64,000 nt of DNA from Tamarix chinensis (taxonomy: Eukaryota; Streptophyta; Magnoliopsida; Caryophyllales; Tamaricaceae), in NCBI GenBank assembly GCA_030549775.1, contig CM060174.1, positions 68,407,566 to 68,471,565 on the forward strand, written 5' to 3'. Shown here piece after piece: positions 51,693 through 63,575 of this stretch. Both the position numbers and the translations under genes were made by a program. The notes under the pieces were generated by a model. The model was not told the DNA's origin. It did no database searches and worked only from the letters and a program-made list of their open reading frames with translations. How positions within the stretch are numbered: position 1 is the stretch's first letter; each line of letters opens with the position of its first letter.

Positions 51693-53392
51693 ACAGGGGG
51701 ATTTTGTTAAAGGAAGACTTATGGCTGAAAATATCTTGCTGCTGCAGGAGATCCTGAAAGAGTACAGCAGGAAAAGAACCTCTCCTAAATGCTTGATCAC
51801 AATTGATCTTAGGAAGGCCTATGATACTCTCTCATGGAGTTTTCTTAGGCAGGTTTTGATGGCCTTTGGCTTCCCACCTCTATTATCTGAACTGATTATG
51901 GAGTGTGTGACTACCACTACTTTCTCCTTAAAACTCAATGGGAATATCTTTGGTTTCTTTAAAGGAGCCAGAGGGCTTAGACAGGGGGACCCCATGTCAC
52001 CCTACCTGTTTGTTCTCTGCTTGGAATATTTCAGCAGACTTCTCAAGCAACATGCACATCAACAGAAATTTGCATACCACCCTAAGTGCAAAAATATGAA
52101 CCTCACACACTTGCTGATGACCTGATCCTTTGTTGTCGAGGAGACATCCCCTTGTCAAGGTGCTTTTACATGGGCTTGATTCTTTCAGCAGGTGCTCTAG
52201 GCTCTCTGTCAATCCACAAAAATCTCAAATCTTCATGGCAGGGATCAGACAACACATTCAGCTGCAAATCCTATCCCTAACCAGCATGAGTAAAGGATCA
52301 TTCCCTTTCAGATATCTTGGGGTCCCCTTGAATCCCTGCAAGCTCAGAACAATTGACTATGAGTAGCTCATTAACAACATTTGTGACCAACTGAAAATGT
52401 GGAGGCCTAACACCCTTTCTTATGCAGGCAGGCTGGAGGTGATTAACTCTATCATCCAAGGCATACTTGGTTTCTGGTTGTCAATCTTTGCCATTCCTAC
52501 TGTGGTGTTGCAAAGATTAGTCTCTCTTTGTAGAAACATCCTATGGCAAGGCAAACCTCCACCTGTGGCTTGGGCAAAGGTTTTCCTACCTAAAGGAGAG
52601 GGTGGTCTTGGGGTCAAAAATCTCTCTGCCTGGAACTCTACATTCCTGTGTAAGTATATCTGGTTCCTGCAGGATGAGAAGGAAACCCTATGGACCAAAT
52701 GGATACATACACACTACCTGCAGGACAGGAACCTTACAACTTTCAGACCAACTCATGACACTTCACACTTTCTGAAGAAGATCTGCAAGCTCTTTGATTT
52801 TTTGGCGCAAGCTCAGGGCTCAAGGGAACAGGCAGTGATTCTTGTGAAGTCTTGGGTGATGGACATAGGATTTTCAACACAGATGGCATACAATTTTTTC
52901 TGAGAAAAGGCCCCTAAGTGGAAACCTCATAAGGTGGTTTGGGTACTGAACAGGACCAAAAGGTACTCATTCTTACTATGGCTAACCATCAGTAGAAGAC
53001 TCTATACCAGAGACAGACTGAGGTTCATGGAGGGGCCTAAACAGTGTCTGCTGTGCAAGAGGGAAGAGGAAACACATGAGCACTTATTTTTTGAGTGTGA
53101 CAGAACCAACAACATTTGGCAACCTCTTAGAAAATGGCTTGGCATTGCCAGGGGCTCCAATACTCTCTTTAGTGCTATGAGAACCATACAGAGAAACTCT
53201 CACAGACACCACACTATCTGGAAGGCAAGAGCCTTAATAGTGGCAGCAGCTGTTCAGTTCATCTGGAGGAGCAGAAACTCTGTACTCTTTGAATCCAAAA
53301 CTTTTGATGCTAAGAGTATTATTGTACAAGTTCAGAAATTTGTGTACAGTGCCCTATTTTTTGACAGGAACCTTAGGGAAGGATTAACATAA
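51693..53392 (+). pseudogene. LINE reverse transcriptase C-terminal part with zf-RVT domain
   Basis: It starts QGDFVKGRLMAENILLLQEI and continues ITIDLRKAYDTLSWSF (catalytic Asp), GARGLRQGDPMSPYLFVLC, then a frameshift so that the active-site box reads LADDLILCCRGD where FADD is expected. Next are FRYLGVPLNP, a stop after TIDYE, then MWRPNTLSYAGRLEVINSII and WQGKPPPVAWAKVFLPKGEG. The last frame (52934-53392) holds FLLWLTISRRLYTRDRL and CLLCKREEETHEHLFFEC, the zinc-binding zf-RVT domain that ends plant L1 ORF2. The endonuclease and N-terminal RT are missing. Only a few disabling changes are present, so it is younger than its host. Confidence 0.88.
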
Positions 53393-53532
53393 TTATAATA
53401 GTGTAACCTAGGGTGTATTCCCCTCCTTTGGAGGCTGGCAACATATTTTCATAAGCTTGGGGCCTGTCAACCAGGGTATGCCCTATGTAGTTGTATAGTA
53501 ATCATTTTTGATATATATTTTACCTCACTTAG
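51693..53532 (+). mobile_element. 5'-truncated L1-type LINE inserted in the hAT transposase exon
   Basis: It is flanked by a perfect 17-bp duplication (51676-51692 and 53533-53549, ACTAAAGTTGGAAGTGA). It begins inside the reverse transcriptase and is about 1.84 kb. No poly(A) tail is visible before the 3' duplication. The base composition is clearly richer in G and C than the hAT host. Removing it and one duplication copy restores the hAT tail in frame (KVGSE then DVDNVEDYDAYE). Confidence 0.9.
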
Positions 53533-53921
53533 ACTAAAGTTGGAAGTGAGGACGTAGATAATGTGGAGGATTATGATGCTTATGAATGAGTATTCCTTTA
53601 TCATGCAAATGTAACTTGAACTTCCTTTTTTGTTTTTGTTGTCTATGTTGTTGACTTGTGATGAACTTGTTAATTTATAAGCCTATTTTGGTAATTTGGG
53701 AAGCTTATATATTGTTAGAACTAAATTCAAACTATTTCGGAGCTTAACTAGTATTTTTTAGTGTTATTTAGCTTTAAATATGCATCATTTATAACATACA
53801 AGTATTTTACGATGATATTTTGTGATTTACGTAGGAGTGTACGATCCTACAATCCGAACCTACGATTTGACCCTATAGCCTCAAATCGATCCTATGTAGG
53901 ATCTCGATCTTAAGAACATTG

Positions 53922-54165
53922 TTAACCACCATATAAACCATCATTTTCCCTTTTCTTAATATGCAAATTTGTATACATGATAGTTTTAATTGCAAACCAG
54001 TATATATATCCTTCACCCCTATTTACTTATTTCATAAGGGTATACACGGTAATTATATAACAATACCGCCTTGTATAATTCCCTCTTAAAATGCCAAATG
54101 CTCCATTTGTGGTTTTTATTACTAGGTAAAGGAATAAACGGGGAATTAGTTTTAAACTAACTTAT
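53922..54165. repeat. Continuation of the ~140-bp repeat right of hAT element 2
   Basis: It resumes at TTAACCACCATATAAACCAT and contains TTTTCTTAATATGCAAATTT and GTATACATGATAG, equivalent to 47656-47740. It degenerates by about 54050. Confidence 0.55.
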
Positions 54166-54919
54166 TATAACACCCCTAACATTTACAACTTAAAATTTTT
54201 ATTTTTAATAGTGAAAGCAAATACGGTAAAGCTTGGAAATGATACCATCGCTGTTTGTACCAGACCGGTTTCCCTCCACCGTTCCGGTACTAAGTGTAAA
54301 AGCTAAAAACATACTTTACACAAATCAAAGTTACAATCATAAAATATAGTAGCGCAATAGTTAGATTACAAGGAATGCAATCCACTAATAGTAGTTACAT
54401 AATAAAATCATTGAAAAGAAAGTATAAGAGTTTTAAAGAAAAACCAAAAACCTTTTCGGATAATCCTACGCTTTTAACCCAAGAGTAAATGTTGAACAAC
54501 GCTTCTGAACTAACTTGCAAAGGCCGCTGTCTATTGAATAAGGTCCTAAGAAAGGAATCCTTTAATGCTATGGTACCAAGTAACCCTTTATACAAGACTA
54601 ATATGAACAGTATGCATGCAGCACATCAGTTACCACACATCAAACACATGAATATGAAATTCCACATATATGAACTAAAATGTAATAATAATTTGAATAG
54701 CAACAAGCATCAAGATTATGTATCACAAAGGCTCATTCACTTAGAAATAACCGAACTTACCAAGGGAGCATCCAAGCAATGCTCTTTGTAGTATAGTTAG
54801 ATAGTCAACATCATACTCAACCATGCACACCATCCACTTAACTCAAAGGAAGGCCCATAGGCCCACCGATATAATATCAAACTCAACCCATCCTGCTAGC
54901 AACTTTACTATATCACATT
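54166..54919 (-). mobile_element. Giant-LTR family fragment D
   Basis: The plus strand begins TATAACACCCCTAACATTT, the complement of the family 3' terminus (G of TG changed to A). It contains the family hairpin at about 54250-54298 and words shared with C (CTTTATAC(A/T)AGACTAA, GTTGAATA). It ends where C begins, so it is a truncated copy. Confidence 0.6.
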
Positions 54920-56015
54920 TATAACACCCTAAAATTCACTACTAAAAAATTTCGCTTTAACTAAACTTTAGTGGAAGAAAAAATGGTAAATTTTGGGGAT
55001 GTTACCACCACACTTAATACCAGACTGGTTTCCTTCTACTATTACAGTACCAAGTGCTAAGGCTTAAAAAGAATGAGAGCACATTACACAAGACTAAGTT
55101 ATAGCTAAATCAGAGTTGCATGTTAAATCACATTACAAAAGATAAAACCCATATTAGTGGTTACGAGAAAATAGAATAATTACATAAATAATTATGTAGG
55201 TTTAAAAGATAAAAGCAGGAAGCTTCCCGAATGGTCATTACATTCTTATCTGATGACAACTTGAATAGCACTTGCGACTAACATAAAAGGAACATTGCCC
55301 GTTGAATAGGTAGGGGCCATAAATCTAACCCTTCAGTATTATAGTACTGAGTAACCCTTTATACTAGACTAACAAGTAGGGCCCACATGCAACAAATCAT
55401 GCATAAGTAATGTAAAAACAATAACATAAATAAGCATGGAGATAATCATAACAATATGAGAGCCAATACACAATGCAACACAACCTAAAATTGGAAATGC
55501 ACATCACAAGGTCCATTTACTTAGCATTTCCATCACTTACTAAGAGTGATAGGTACTAAGGCCGTACTTACAATATCAATAGATCATAAAGGTGAAATCA
55601 ACATTGTCTGGTCTTAAGCCATTAATTAAATATTATTCAACATCATCTTTTGAATTATATCTATGTGAGTACGGGAGCCCCACTATTATAGCCGGTGGAT
55701 CAGAAATACACTCTAGGAAAAAACACACCTGACTACTATCATTCACTAGTAGACCGATCTCCATGGCAAAAGGCTCGTGGCCACTCTTCTCGTCATTGAA
55801 TTGATCTGACCTCAACTCATATGATGTTCCACTATAAGTGATTAGTATATTTCCCATAATTTATTACCATCCAAGTTTTGGTTTATTGAGTTCGAGATAC
55901 CCCACTATTATAGCCAGTGGACCAAAATGCACTCTAGGGTAACAAACACCTGACCACTATTATAATTGATGGACTAGTATATATTCATGGGTAACAAGCA
56001 CTTGACCACTATTAT

Positions 56016-58008
56016 TGAAATACCCCGAAATTTTCTAATTTTAAAGATTATATTTAAATAAGGTTGTATTTGAAAATTTAAGTTAATAAATTATTTTATT
56101 AAAATAAAAGAAAATTTATTAGTGCAAATTAATAAGAAATTTAATAAATATGTTAGGTAAAGGAAATTTGGGTATATTATCTAATTAAAGATTCTAATTT
56201 GGGAAATTATTTAAATGAGTTATTTTATTCAAATTAAGAAAGATAAAATAGTTTCAAATTAATTTTAATTTTATAAATAATTAAATTAAATAAAATTTGA
56301 GCGATTTATTAATTTAAAATGGAAATTTTGGAAAAATCCTTTTAAAAGCCTATTTTAGCCTAAAAAGGGATTTAAAAATTATTTTATTTAAATATTATTA
56401 ATTTTAAATACCCTAAATATTAAGAATTATTTAATTTGACCCAACCTAATTATTTCTCTTTTCCTTTTTCCCTTTTTCCTTTCCTTTTCTTTTCTTTTCC
56501 TTTTTCTTTCCTTTTCTTTCTTTTTCTTCTTCTTCACCAAATTGGGCCTGTTGCGCGGCCCAATTCCTTTTCTTCTTTCCTTTTCCTTCGGCGCGGCCCA
56601 GCCTGCGCGTCGCCACCCCCCCTCCACATTTTTGCACTACATTTTACTTCTTATATCTCCCGAACACCGCGTTCCACTCGTCTTCTTTTTACCGTTGCGC
56701 GTCAGCCCCGGAACGCCGTTCTTCATTCCTTTTTACGCCTAAAACACTTCGTTTAATTTAACACCTTCCCCCTCGCGCCGAACCGCCTGGTCTCCCTCCC
56801 TTTTTCTTTCTTTTCTCCCCCGCGAACCACCCGCTCCAGCACCCCCACCTTCTTCTTCTTCCTGCTCCAGCCGACGCCATAATCGCCGACTCTCTTTCTC
56901 CCCGAAAATGGCGTCGCCAGCTACACGTGGCGTGACCGGCCTTTCTCCTGCTCATTCTCTCCTTCTAGATGCAAGATTTGATTTTAAATGCTACACTCTC
57001 CATTTTCTTCTCCACGATTGCTCCATTTCTCTCGCAAAGGGTCCGACAAAATTTTCAAATTTTGCCGCCCGATCGACACCATAACCATCACGTTTCTCAC
57101 CAGCTTCGACCCCCTGATAACTCCCCCAACTCGGACCTAACCTCCAACATTATAAATACCTCTCTTATGGCTTGGGTTCGGGATTTTTCTTTCCCCGAAA
57201 CCCTAAGCATCGCCCGTGCGCCACCGCCTCTTTAGATGACTATTCCTCCATCTTTGGCTAACTTCAACGCCTTCGCTTCATCCCAATATCTTTCCTGCAA
57301 CACCCTCTAATTAACTAAACCATCCTTGACCTTTGATTCATCTTGTACAAGCCTCCATAATCGTGCAAAGTTAGCTAGTGGTCTCGCCAGAAAATTTCAC
57401 CCCGAGACTTGAAACACCATCCACCGCCACATCCGCCGCTTCTACCACCTCCCAAGCCAACCAATAACCCCTTCTAAGGCTCCTCCACCGACCCATAAAA
57501 TTATTTTATTTTTCTCCTCCCCTCTCACCTCTTTTTCTTCATTTTTACCCCTCTTAGATTCATTTTTCGGCCACCTCCGGGAACCACCACCGGTTCCACC
57601 TACATCCTCCGACTCAAGGTGAAACCCTAGACATTTTAAACACTTAGTTTTGAATTATTGATAATTATTCTATTTTTAGCCTAAATTTTAGTGTTAATTC
57701 GACTTTAATTATTATTATTATAATTATTCTTATTATTGTTATCAACTATATTCTAATTTCTAAATTTTGTTGACAGGTCTGAGAGTATTATTGAGTAAGA
57801 TAAATTATTATTCTTGAATTTTTATTATTTAATGGGATTATTACATGTTTAATATTTTTATTAATAATATTAATAATATTATTATCTTTAGGGTAATTAT
57901 TTAATTAATGTTGTAATTATTTCAGGAAGAGCATAAACCAAAATTTTTAATTATGCCTCGCACTTTTACTTTTCATTAATATTATTAAAATTTTTAACAT
58001 TATTTCTA

Positions 58009-58043
<35 letters not shown>

Positions 58044-60149
58044 CTTTATTAACTTTATATTATAAGTATATATAATGTTAATATTATTATTACAATTTCT
58101 AATGGTATTATTATTATTAAATTAGGGTGGTTCAAAATCCACCTTTTAATTTTAAGAATTTTGGTATTAATAATATTAATATCCTACTAATAAAAGTATC
58201 ATTAATAATATTATACCTTATTATTATTATTATTATTGTTATTATTATTGTCATTATCATTATTATACTATCATTATATTTTGGTGAAGGGTAGAAACCC
58301 TTAGATCACCACCCTCTTCTAATGAAAATAATAATTCATTTGTATTTTTAAGTAATAGTTTCTATAGTTAAATTATTAAGTAGTAATATGTTAATTAAAA
58401 ACCAAATCTTGGAATAAGTTAGAGGATAATAAAATTATGTAAGAGAGTCTAATTCTAGTATGCTTTGATATAATAGGCGAACCTAAACAAATCCCTCAAG
58501 TGGAATAGGAGCGTGCACCAAGACCGGTGACTTTTTAGGTAAGGGTCTACTAAGGCCATTTATGTGTTTGCATGCACTATGTGTTTGATATGCCATGTAT
58601 TTTATTTTCGTTATTACTAATTATTGCGCATGTGGCATGATTGTGGAATGGAAGTATGTTGTTGTGAATATACTATGGCATGAGAATTATGCATATGTTT
58701 ATGTCATTAATGTATGATATGACTTGAGATATGTGTTAGGGTTTTGCATAAAATGGCGTGGTGCTAGGGTTTCATGGAAGCGTAGGTCATGTGTAGTTAG
58801 GGTTTGCATGGGAGCTAAGATTTGCATGGAAATGTGGTTTACGTGGAGATAGGGTTTGCATGGAGTAGGGTTGCATGGGCGTTAGGGCTTTCATGGATTT
58901 AGTCACACATGTCTAGGCAAATGTTTGTGAATGTTAAATGTTTTTGAACAAAATATTTAAGACACTAATATCTTAAAGTGGAAGATATTGAGACGGGACC
59001 AGCCGATCCACCGGTTAGGAATAGTGGTTAGGGTTTTATCCTATATGTGACTGATCCACCGGTAATAATAGTGGTTAGGACATGAGGTCCTATGTGTATC
59101 CGGCCCACCGGTTATAATAGTGGGGGATCTCAAGCTCAATAAAGACAAACCAGATCGTCAATGCTATTAAAAGATACTAATTACTTACAGTGGAACACCA
59201 TGCGAGCAGGAGCCAAGCCGATCCACCGGTTAGGAATAGTGGTTAGGGTTTTACCCTATGTGTGTCCGGCCCACCGGTTATAATAGTGGGGTGTTCCTAT
59301 TTTCGCATGGATCTGATGCGGACAGGAACCAAGCCGATCCACCGGTTAGGAATAGTGGTTAGGGTTTTTACCCTATGTGTGATCGGCCCACCGGTTACAA
59401 TAGTGGGGTGTTCTTGTTTTCGCATGGATTGATAAAAGGCATGGTGTGTATTGAATCTTGATAAAAGAAAGATTAAATGATTAATCTGGATCTTTTTGGG
59501 CCTTATGTGTGGACTTGTTGATTATGAGTTATGGATTTTACTTTACTCTTCTGTGTATTATATGTATGAGTTGTAATTGTATGTGATCATTATCCTACAT
59601 GTATTAATGTATTATATGCCGGCCTTAGTATTCGGTTACCTTACTCGGTACGTAGCGTACTGATCACCCGTTTCATGGGTGCTGCTCATTCCCATGAGTA
59701 AGGGGCCCACCTAATTTATTGCAGGTAGGAGGTACCTACTTTGATGATATTTTTATCCATGGGACATCAGGGGAAATGAGTGAAGACTAAACAGACAGGG
59801 TCAAGAGAAGGACGTGGCTGTCTTTCCATTTTAATATCTTAAATTGTGTCATTTTAAATTATTGTATCGTTGAAACAATTTATTTACGTTGTTTGTTATT
59901 ACCTAGAAAGACATTATTCAGTACTTTGAATTTATATAATTATGCGTACTCTGATTTTAATTATTACTAATTCAGTATATGAATGTATTATGTAAATTAC
60001 TTTCTCAGCCTTAGCACTTGGTATCAGAACAATTGTGATAAACTGGTCTAATACTAAGTGTGGAGGTAACATCCCTAGAATTTATAGTTTATTTATTAGT
60101 ATTATGTTTTTTTTTTTAAAAAAATTTGTGTACATTTTGGGGTGTTACA
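56016..60149 (+). mobile_element. Giant solo LTR B (4.1 kb) inserted in copy C
   Basis: It begins TGAAATACCCCGAAATTTTC and ends CATTTTGGGGTGTTACA. The 5-bp duplication ATTAT is perfect (56011-56015 and 60150-60154). The flanks rejoin into C's repeat pattern (CACTATTAT then AATCGGTGAAC). It has the same block order as A but shorter microsatellites and minisatellites. A TATA box is at 57149-57158. No internal genes are present. Confidence 0.85.
58498..58547 (+). other. Conserved GGAGCGTGC/AGGTAAGGG motif in giant LTR B
   Basis: ATAGGAGCGTGCACCAAGAC then CGGTGACTTTTTAGGTAAGG matches A at 36494-36533 (ATAGGAGCGTGCTCCAAGAC, CGGTGTCGTTTTAGGTAAGG). The TTTTAG-GTAAGGG part fits a plant 5' splice site. 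The GGAGCGTGCTCC half is palindromic in A and one base off in B. The function is unknown. Confidence 0.5.
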
Positions 60150-60835
60150 ATTATAATCGGTGAACAGGCAGTATACATATACAATCTCTAGGGCGAAATG
60201 CTCCTGACCACTGTTATAACTGGTGGACTGATACAAATGATATAATCCACCTACGCCCGACTCAATAATCTTCCACTTTAAATGATTAGTATTTTTCTAT
60301 TTAATTAACATAACAATTCTATTTATTTAACTCGAGGGAAAGATCAAGAACTCGGAGACAAAAAGATACAATGGTCATACTGGCGCATACAAGCAACACA
60401 ATACCCTCCAACCATCAACCTAGGGATGCAAGTCATATTGGTGTACAAGGGCACATGGTATCCTATCAATAAGGACACCTGATCCATAAGTATGCATACA
60501 CCATAAATATGTCTGTAGAGCTATATAGAGTAAGATGTAGGGCCTAGTTGGGACACTAAGGCACTCTAGCAAAACTTAGAATAATCTTGGACTAAACTGT
60601 ATCTTTAGGGTAGGGACCCCTAAAGATCCACCATTTTCGATCTCGAGGTCTTCTACTTTAATTATTAGTATTTTAATTAAGATGACCATGAGAATCACAT
60701 CAATCATAAAATTAATCATTTTCACATGTTTCTATTACTATTAAGAAATCCTTATTGATATTATTATCCTTGTTAACTTAAATAGTTCACTAAGGCCATC
60801 CTAAATTCTAATTCTTATACTTGGGCACCTCAGGT

Positions 60836-61270
60836 TAAAATGACCGAAATGCTCCTAAGGCTAAGTCTTCCTCTTATCCTTTGATTTCATTGCATAATTC
60901 ATTTCCATTTATTCACATTCCATAATAGGTTATCATATCATAATTTTAATACTAGTCATAGAATCAAGTACTCTATACCAAGGGATCATTGAATGCATAA
61001 ACCCTAACATGTTCTTCTAGCACATCCAACACACATTTTCAAGAATAATTAACAGCTAAGGCACTTCTTGTATGATTACGAAATAAACATCCTATCATAA
61101 CCTTAATTATCCATTCATCCCTATACCATACATCCCTATTCCTCTTATCCTTATGTTTATAATATACATGGTTATACTTAAAAAATTGATACTAAGGCCA
61201 TAAACTTTTATTCTATTATTTAATATCCCTTTTCCCTATTACGGAGGCTTATTAAATCCAGCAATTTACC
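60836..61270. repeat. Segment repeated at 63576-64000 (direct)
   Basis: AAAATG then CTCCTAAGGCTAAGTCTTCC, CATGTTCTTCTAGCACATCC and ACATCCTATCATAACCTTAA correspond in order to AAAATG then TCCCTAAGGATAAGGCTACC, TGTGTACTTCTAGAATAACC and ACATCATAATATACCCCCAA at 63576 onward. The offset is about 2.74 kb. Confidence 0.55.
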
Positions 61271-61965
61271 GATTTATCCCTTCATACTTATAAAATTACT
61301 AAAATATCCCTCTTATTTGTAAAGTTACCAAGTTACCCCTTTTTACATACCAAATTATCAAATTGCCCTCTATACTTGTATAATTACTAAAATACTCTTT
61401 GCATTTATTAAATTAATAAATTACCTTTCATACTTATTAAATCACCAACTTTACCCCTCATACTTGTTAAATTACCAAATTACCCCTTATACTTCTATAA
61501 TTATCAAATTACCCATTTTTCATGTCAAATTACCAAAATACCCCTCTTACTTACTAAATTATCATTTTACCCATTTTATTCATAAAATTACCAATTTATC
61601 CTTTTTATGCAAAAATTACTAAATTACCCTTTTTTACTTATTAATTTACCATATTACCTTTTATGTTCATAAAATTACCAAAATACCCTTCTTATTTAAT
61701 AGTTTACTAAATTTCTTTTTTACTCATAAAATTACCAAATTACCTCATTTTAAAAAAAAATTACTAAAATGCCCTTATTATTTAATATTTTACCAAATTA
61801 CCCCTTCTTACTCATAACATTACCAAGTTACCCCCTTTTCCATGCAAAATTACCAAACTACCGTGTTTACTTATTAAATTATCATGTTATCCCTTTTATT
61901 CATATAAATTACCAATTTGCCCTTTTATGCCAAATTTACTAAAATACCCTTACCACATAAAACAT
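61200..61965. repeat. Degenerate ~25-40-bp repeat of AAATTACCAAATTACCCCTT words
   Basis: AAATTACCAAATTACCCCTT, AAATTACTAAAATACCCTT and AAATTATCATTTTACCC variants recur more than twenty times, alternating with short CATACTTGTTA-like spacers. No reading frame or gene is present. Confidence 0.7.
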
Positions 61966-62579
61966 TAACCCTCATGGTCCATATGCATCATCTAACACCG
62001 CCAATTATTGTTATTTATTATTAATAACTATTATCACCTACCATATATATTTAATTAGGCCACACGATTTATATAAGAAAAATTACTAAAGTGCCCCTAG
62101 GACTTATAGTAACATTATCTCTACTACAAATAGCCATTTATACTTAACATAACAAGTCTATGTATCTAATATCAACATTAACAATAAGGATCTATTCTTC
62201 ACTATCATTTCTACACATGATACATTTTATAATATAACACATTTTTTTTACATCAACCACCAACATATGCTACAATCATAATGTATGCACACAACATACT
62301 CAAAACCCTAACGTGCTAACATATCTATATCCACATATATTAGTAGGGTATAATGGTTACCTTATTTTCAGTAATAAATAAACTTTACTAATACCCCAAT
62401 TAAAGGTTTAAGCTTTGATTAGTAAAAACTTATACCTAAAAATAATAATAAAAACTAGCATATTAGTAGTAGAAAATTAAAAGAGTAAATTTTTATCAAA
62501 AGGCATACTAACTACATAATAATGCTAATAATTTTTATACCCCAAAAATTGGTTGAGTAGGCTTAAAATGTGTAAAAAA
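61966..62579. other. AT-rich DNA, nothing recognised
   Basis: No gene or repeat was identified on either strand. Confidence 0.45.
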
Positions 62580-63575
62580 TCTCACATTGCATGCAAGAAA
62601 GGGTAGGGGAACTGGGATAAAGAGAAGAGTTGGGATAAAGGGAAGGGGTTAGTTTGGGTGAGGGTTTGTGGCCTTGGTAAAGGGCTTGTGGAGGGGAGTG
62701 AGGGTGGTTGTTGGGTGTAGGGAGATTGGCAGAATGTAGATGGTGGTGGGGATCAAAGATTAGCGGCTCAAGGCAGAAGAGACAATGGTGGTAGAGGCTA
62801 GAAAATGGGTGCAGGGATGAGAGAAGAAGAAGAAGGAAGGGAAAATAAGAGAAGAGAAGAAAGGAGGGGTTGTAGGGGAGATCTTAGCCAGCTGAGTTAA
62901 GGGGGTGGTAGAGGAGGTGTCAGAAGTTTGAGGGGGGGCTGCAAAGGTAAGAGAAGAGGGTAGATGGCGGCGCAATGTGGTGGTGCAGGGCGGAGGTCAA
63001 GAAGGAGAAGTAAAGGAAAAGGAAGAAAAATGTGGTTATAGGGGTGAGTGGTGGCTGTTAGGTGGTGTAGGGAGGAAGTAGGGGAGGCCAGGGTGTGGCT
63101 GTGGTGGTGGGTTAAGTGGTAGAGGTAGTAGTTGAGGATGGAGAAGAAAAAATAAGGGAGAAGAAGAAGAAGGAGAGAAGGGAGAAAAAGGAGGCTCAGT
63201 AGAGGAGAAGGGGAGGCTCTAAGGAGAAGAAGATATAGTAGAGGAGAAGGAAATAAGAAAAACAAAAGGAAGAGTGGAAAGAGGGAAGGCATGGCTCATG
63301 CAGGGTAGGGATGCAGGCTGTAGGTCATGGATGATGGCAGGGAGAACGAGCGGATGAAAAGGAAATAAAAAGAGGCACGCGAGAGGGGTTGTGCATGGTC
63401 AAAAATGGAAGGGAAGGGGGCGAGGGAGAAAGGGAGAGGGCAGGTTGCAATGGCAGGTTTAGAGGAGAAGGTTGTAGGGGTGAGAGTGCAAGCATGGGGG
63501 TGTTGTTTTAGCTCATCACTAGGGAGATGAAGGAAGAAGAAGAAGGGAAAGAAAGCAGGCCGGTCGAGTAGGGGA
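62580..63575 (-). other. Purine-rich block, probable pyrimidine-rich LTR segment of a minus-strand element
   Basis: About 1 kb of G/A-rich plus strand (GAAGAAGAAGGAGAGAAGGG-like words). Its complement resembles the pyrimidine-rich block of A (33930-35160) and B in composition and extent. Minus-strand frames of up to 131 codons here encode low-complexity Leu/Pro/Ser strings, so I do not call a gene. Confidence 0.45.

Larger units (their letters stand above)
49064..53589 (+). pseudogene. hAT transposase relic 2 (BED finger, DUF659, hATC)
   Basis: From the ATG at 49064, after an early stop, the frame reads GVARKVRCKYCGIIHEVGVF and RLKHHLIKTHC, a BED finger with its CxxC and HxxxxH. DUF659-like text follows: LLSSIDTSNISKNTKKVFEM then VVEKVGEENIVQVVTDNTSN (49790-49930). 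The mid-region has ILEIIDYIWDSQLHRPLHVA then DYYLNPQFQYKLDF (50586-50690). The hATC region near 50945-51060 contains IDWWDSYGDKC in a shifted frame. GT-AG style breaks near 50490-50570, 51066-51150 and 51431-51530 suggest original introns. The acidic tail continues at 51530-51692 and, after the LINE, as SEDVDNVEDYDAYE with the stop at 53587. Many stops are present. Confidence 0.8.
47804..53921 (+). mobile_element. hAT transposon 2 with both termini; carries a LINE insertion
   Basis: The left end TAATGTTATTAAAATAGTGA and the complement of the right end, CAATGTTCTTAAGATCGAGA, are imperfect inverted repeats that continue into GATCC/TAGGATCG-rich subterminal sequence. Flanks ATAACCAC and TTAACCAC are an 8-bp duplication with one mismatch, the hAT signature length. 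The internal gene is a hAT transposase (49064-53589). Excluding the LINE and one copy of its duplication, the element is about 4.3 kb. Its gene is broken, so it is not autonomous. Confidence 0.8.
54920..60680 (-). mobile_element. Giant-LTR copy C, interrupted by solo LTR B; distal end uncertain
   Basis: The plus strand begins TATAACACCCTAAAATTCAC. It carries the hairpin (about 55020-55065) and the complements of the CCGGTTATAATAG repeats (55680-56010), then B (56016-60149), then the rest of the same repeats (60155-60270). AATCTTCCACTTTAAATGATTAG near 60270 is the complement of the family word before AAGTGGAAGATATTGAG. C probably continues to the right through 60680 and may include the purine-rich block at 62580-63570, but I cannot place its 5' end in the window. 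Confidence 0.6.

Noticed and set aside
52420..53187. Minus-strand genes opposite the LINE
   Set aside because: They are antisense frames of the reverse transcriptase and zf-RVT coding sequence.
60015..60030. Primer-binding site TGGTATCAGAAC marking an LTR end in B
   Set aside because: It is half of a conserved hairpin, A has TGGTACTGGAAC instead, and the target duplications place the LTR end at 60149.
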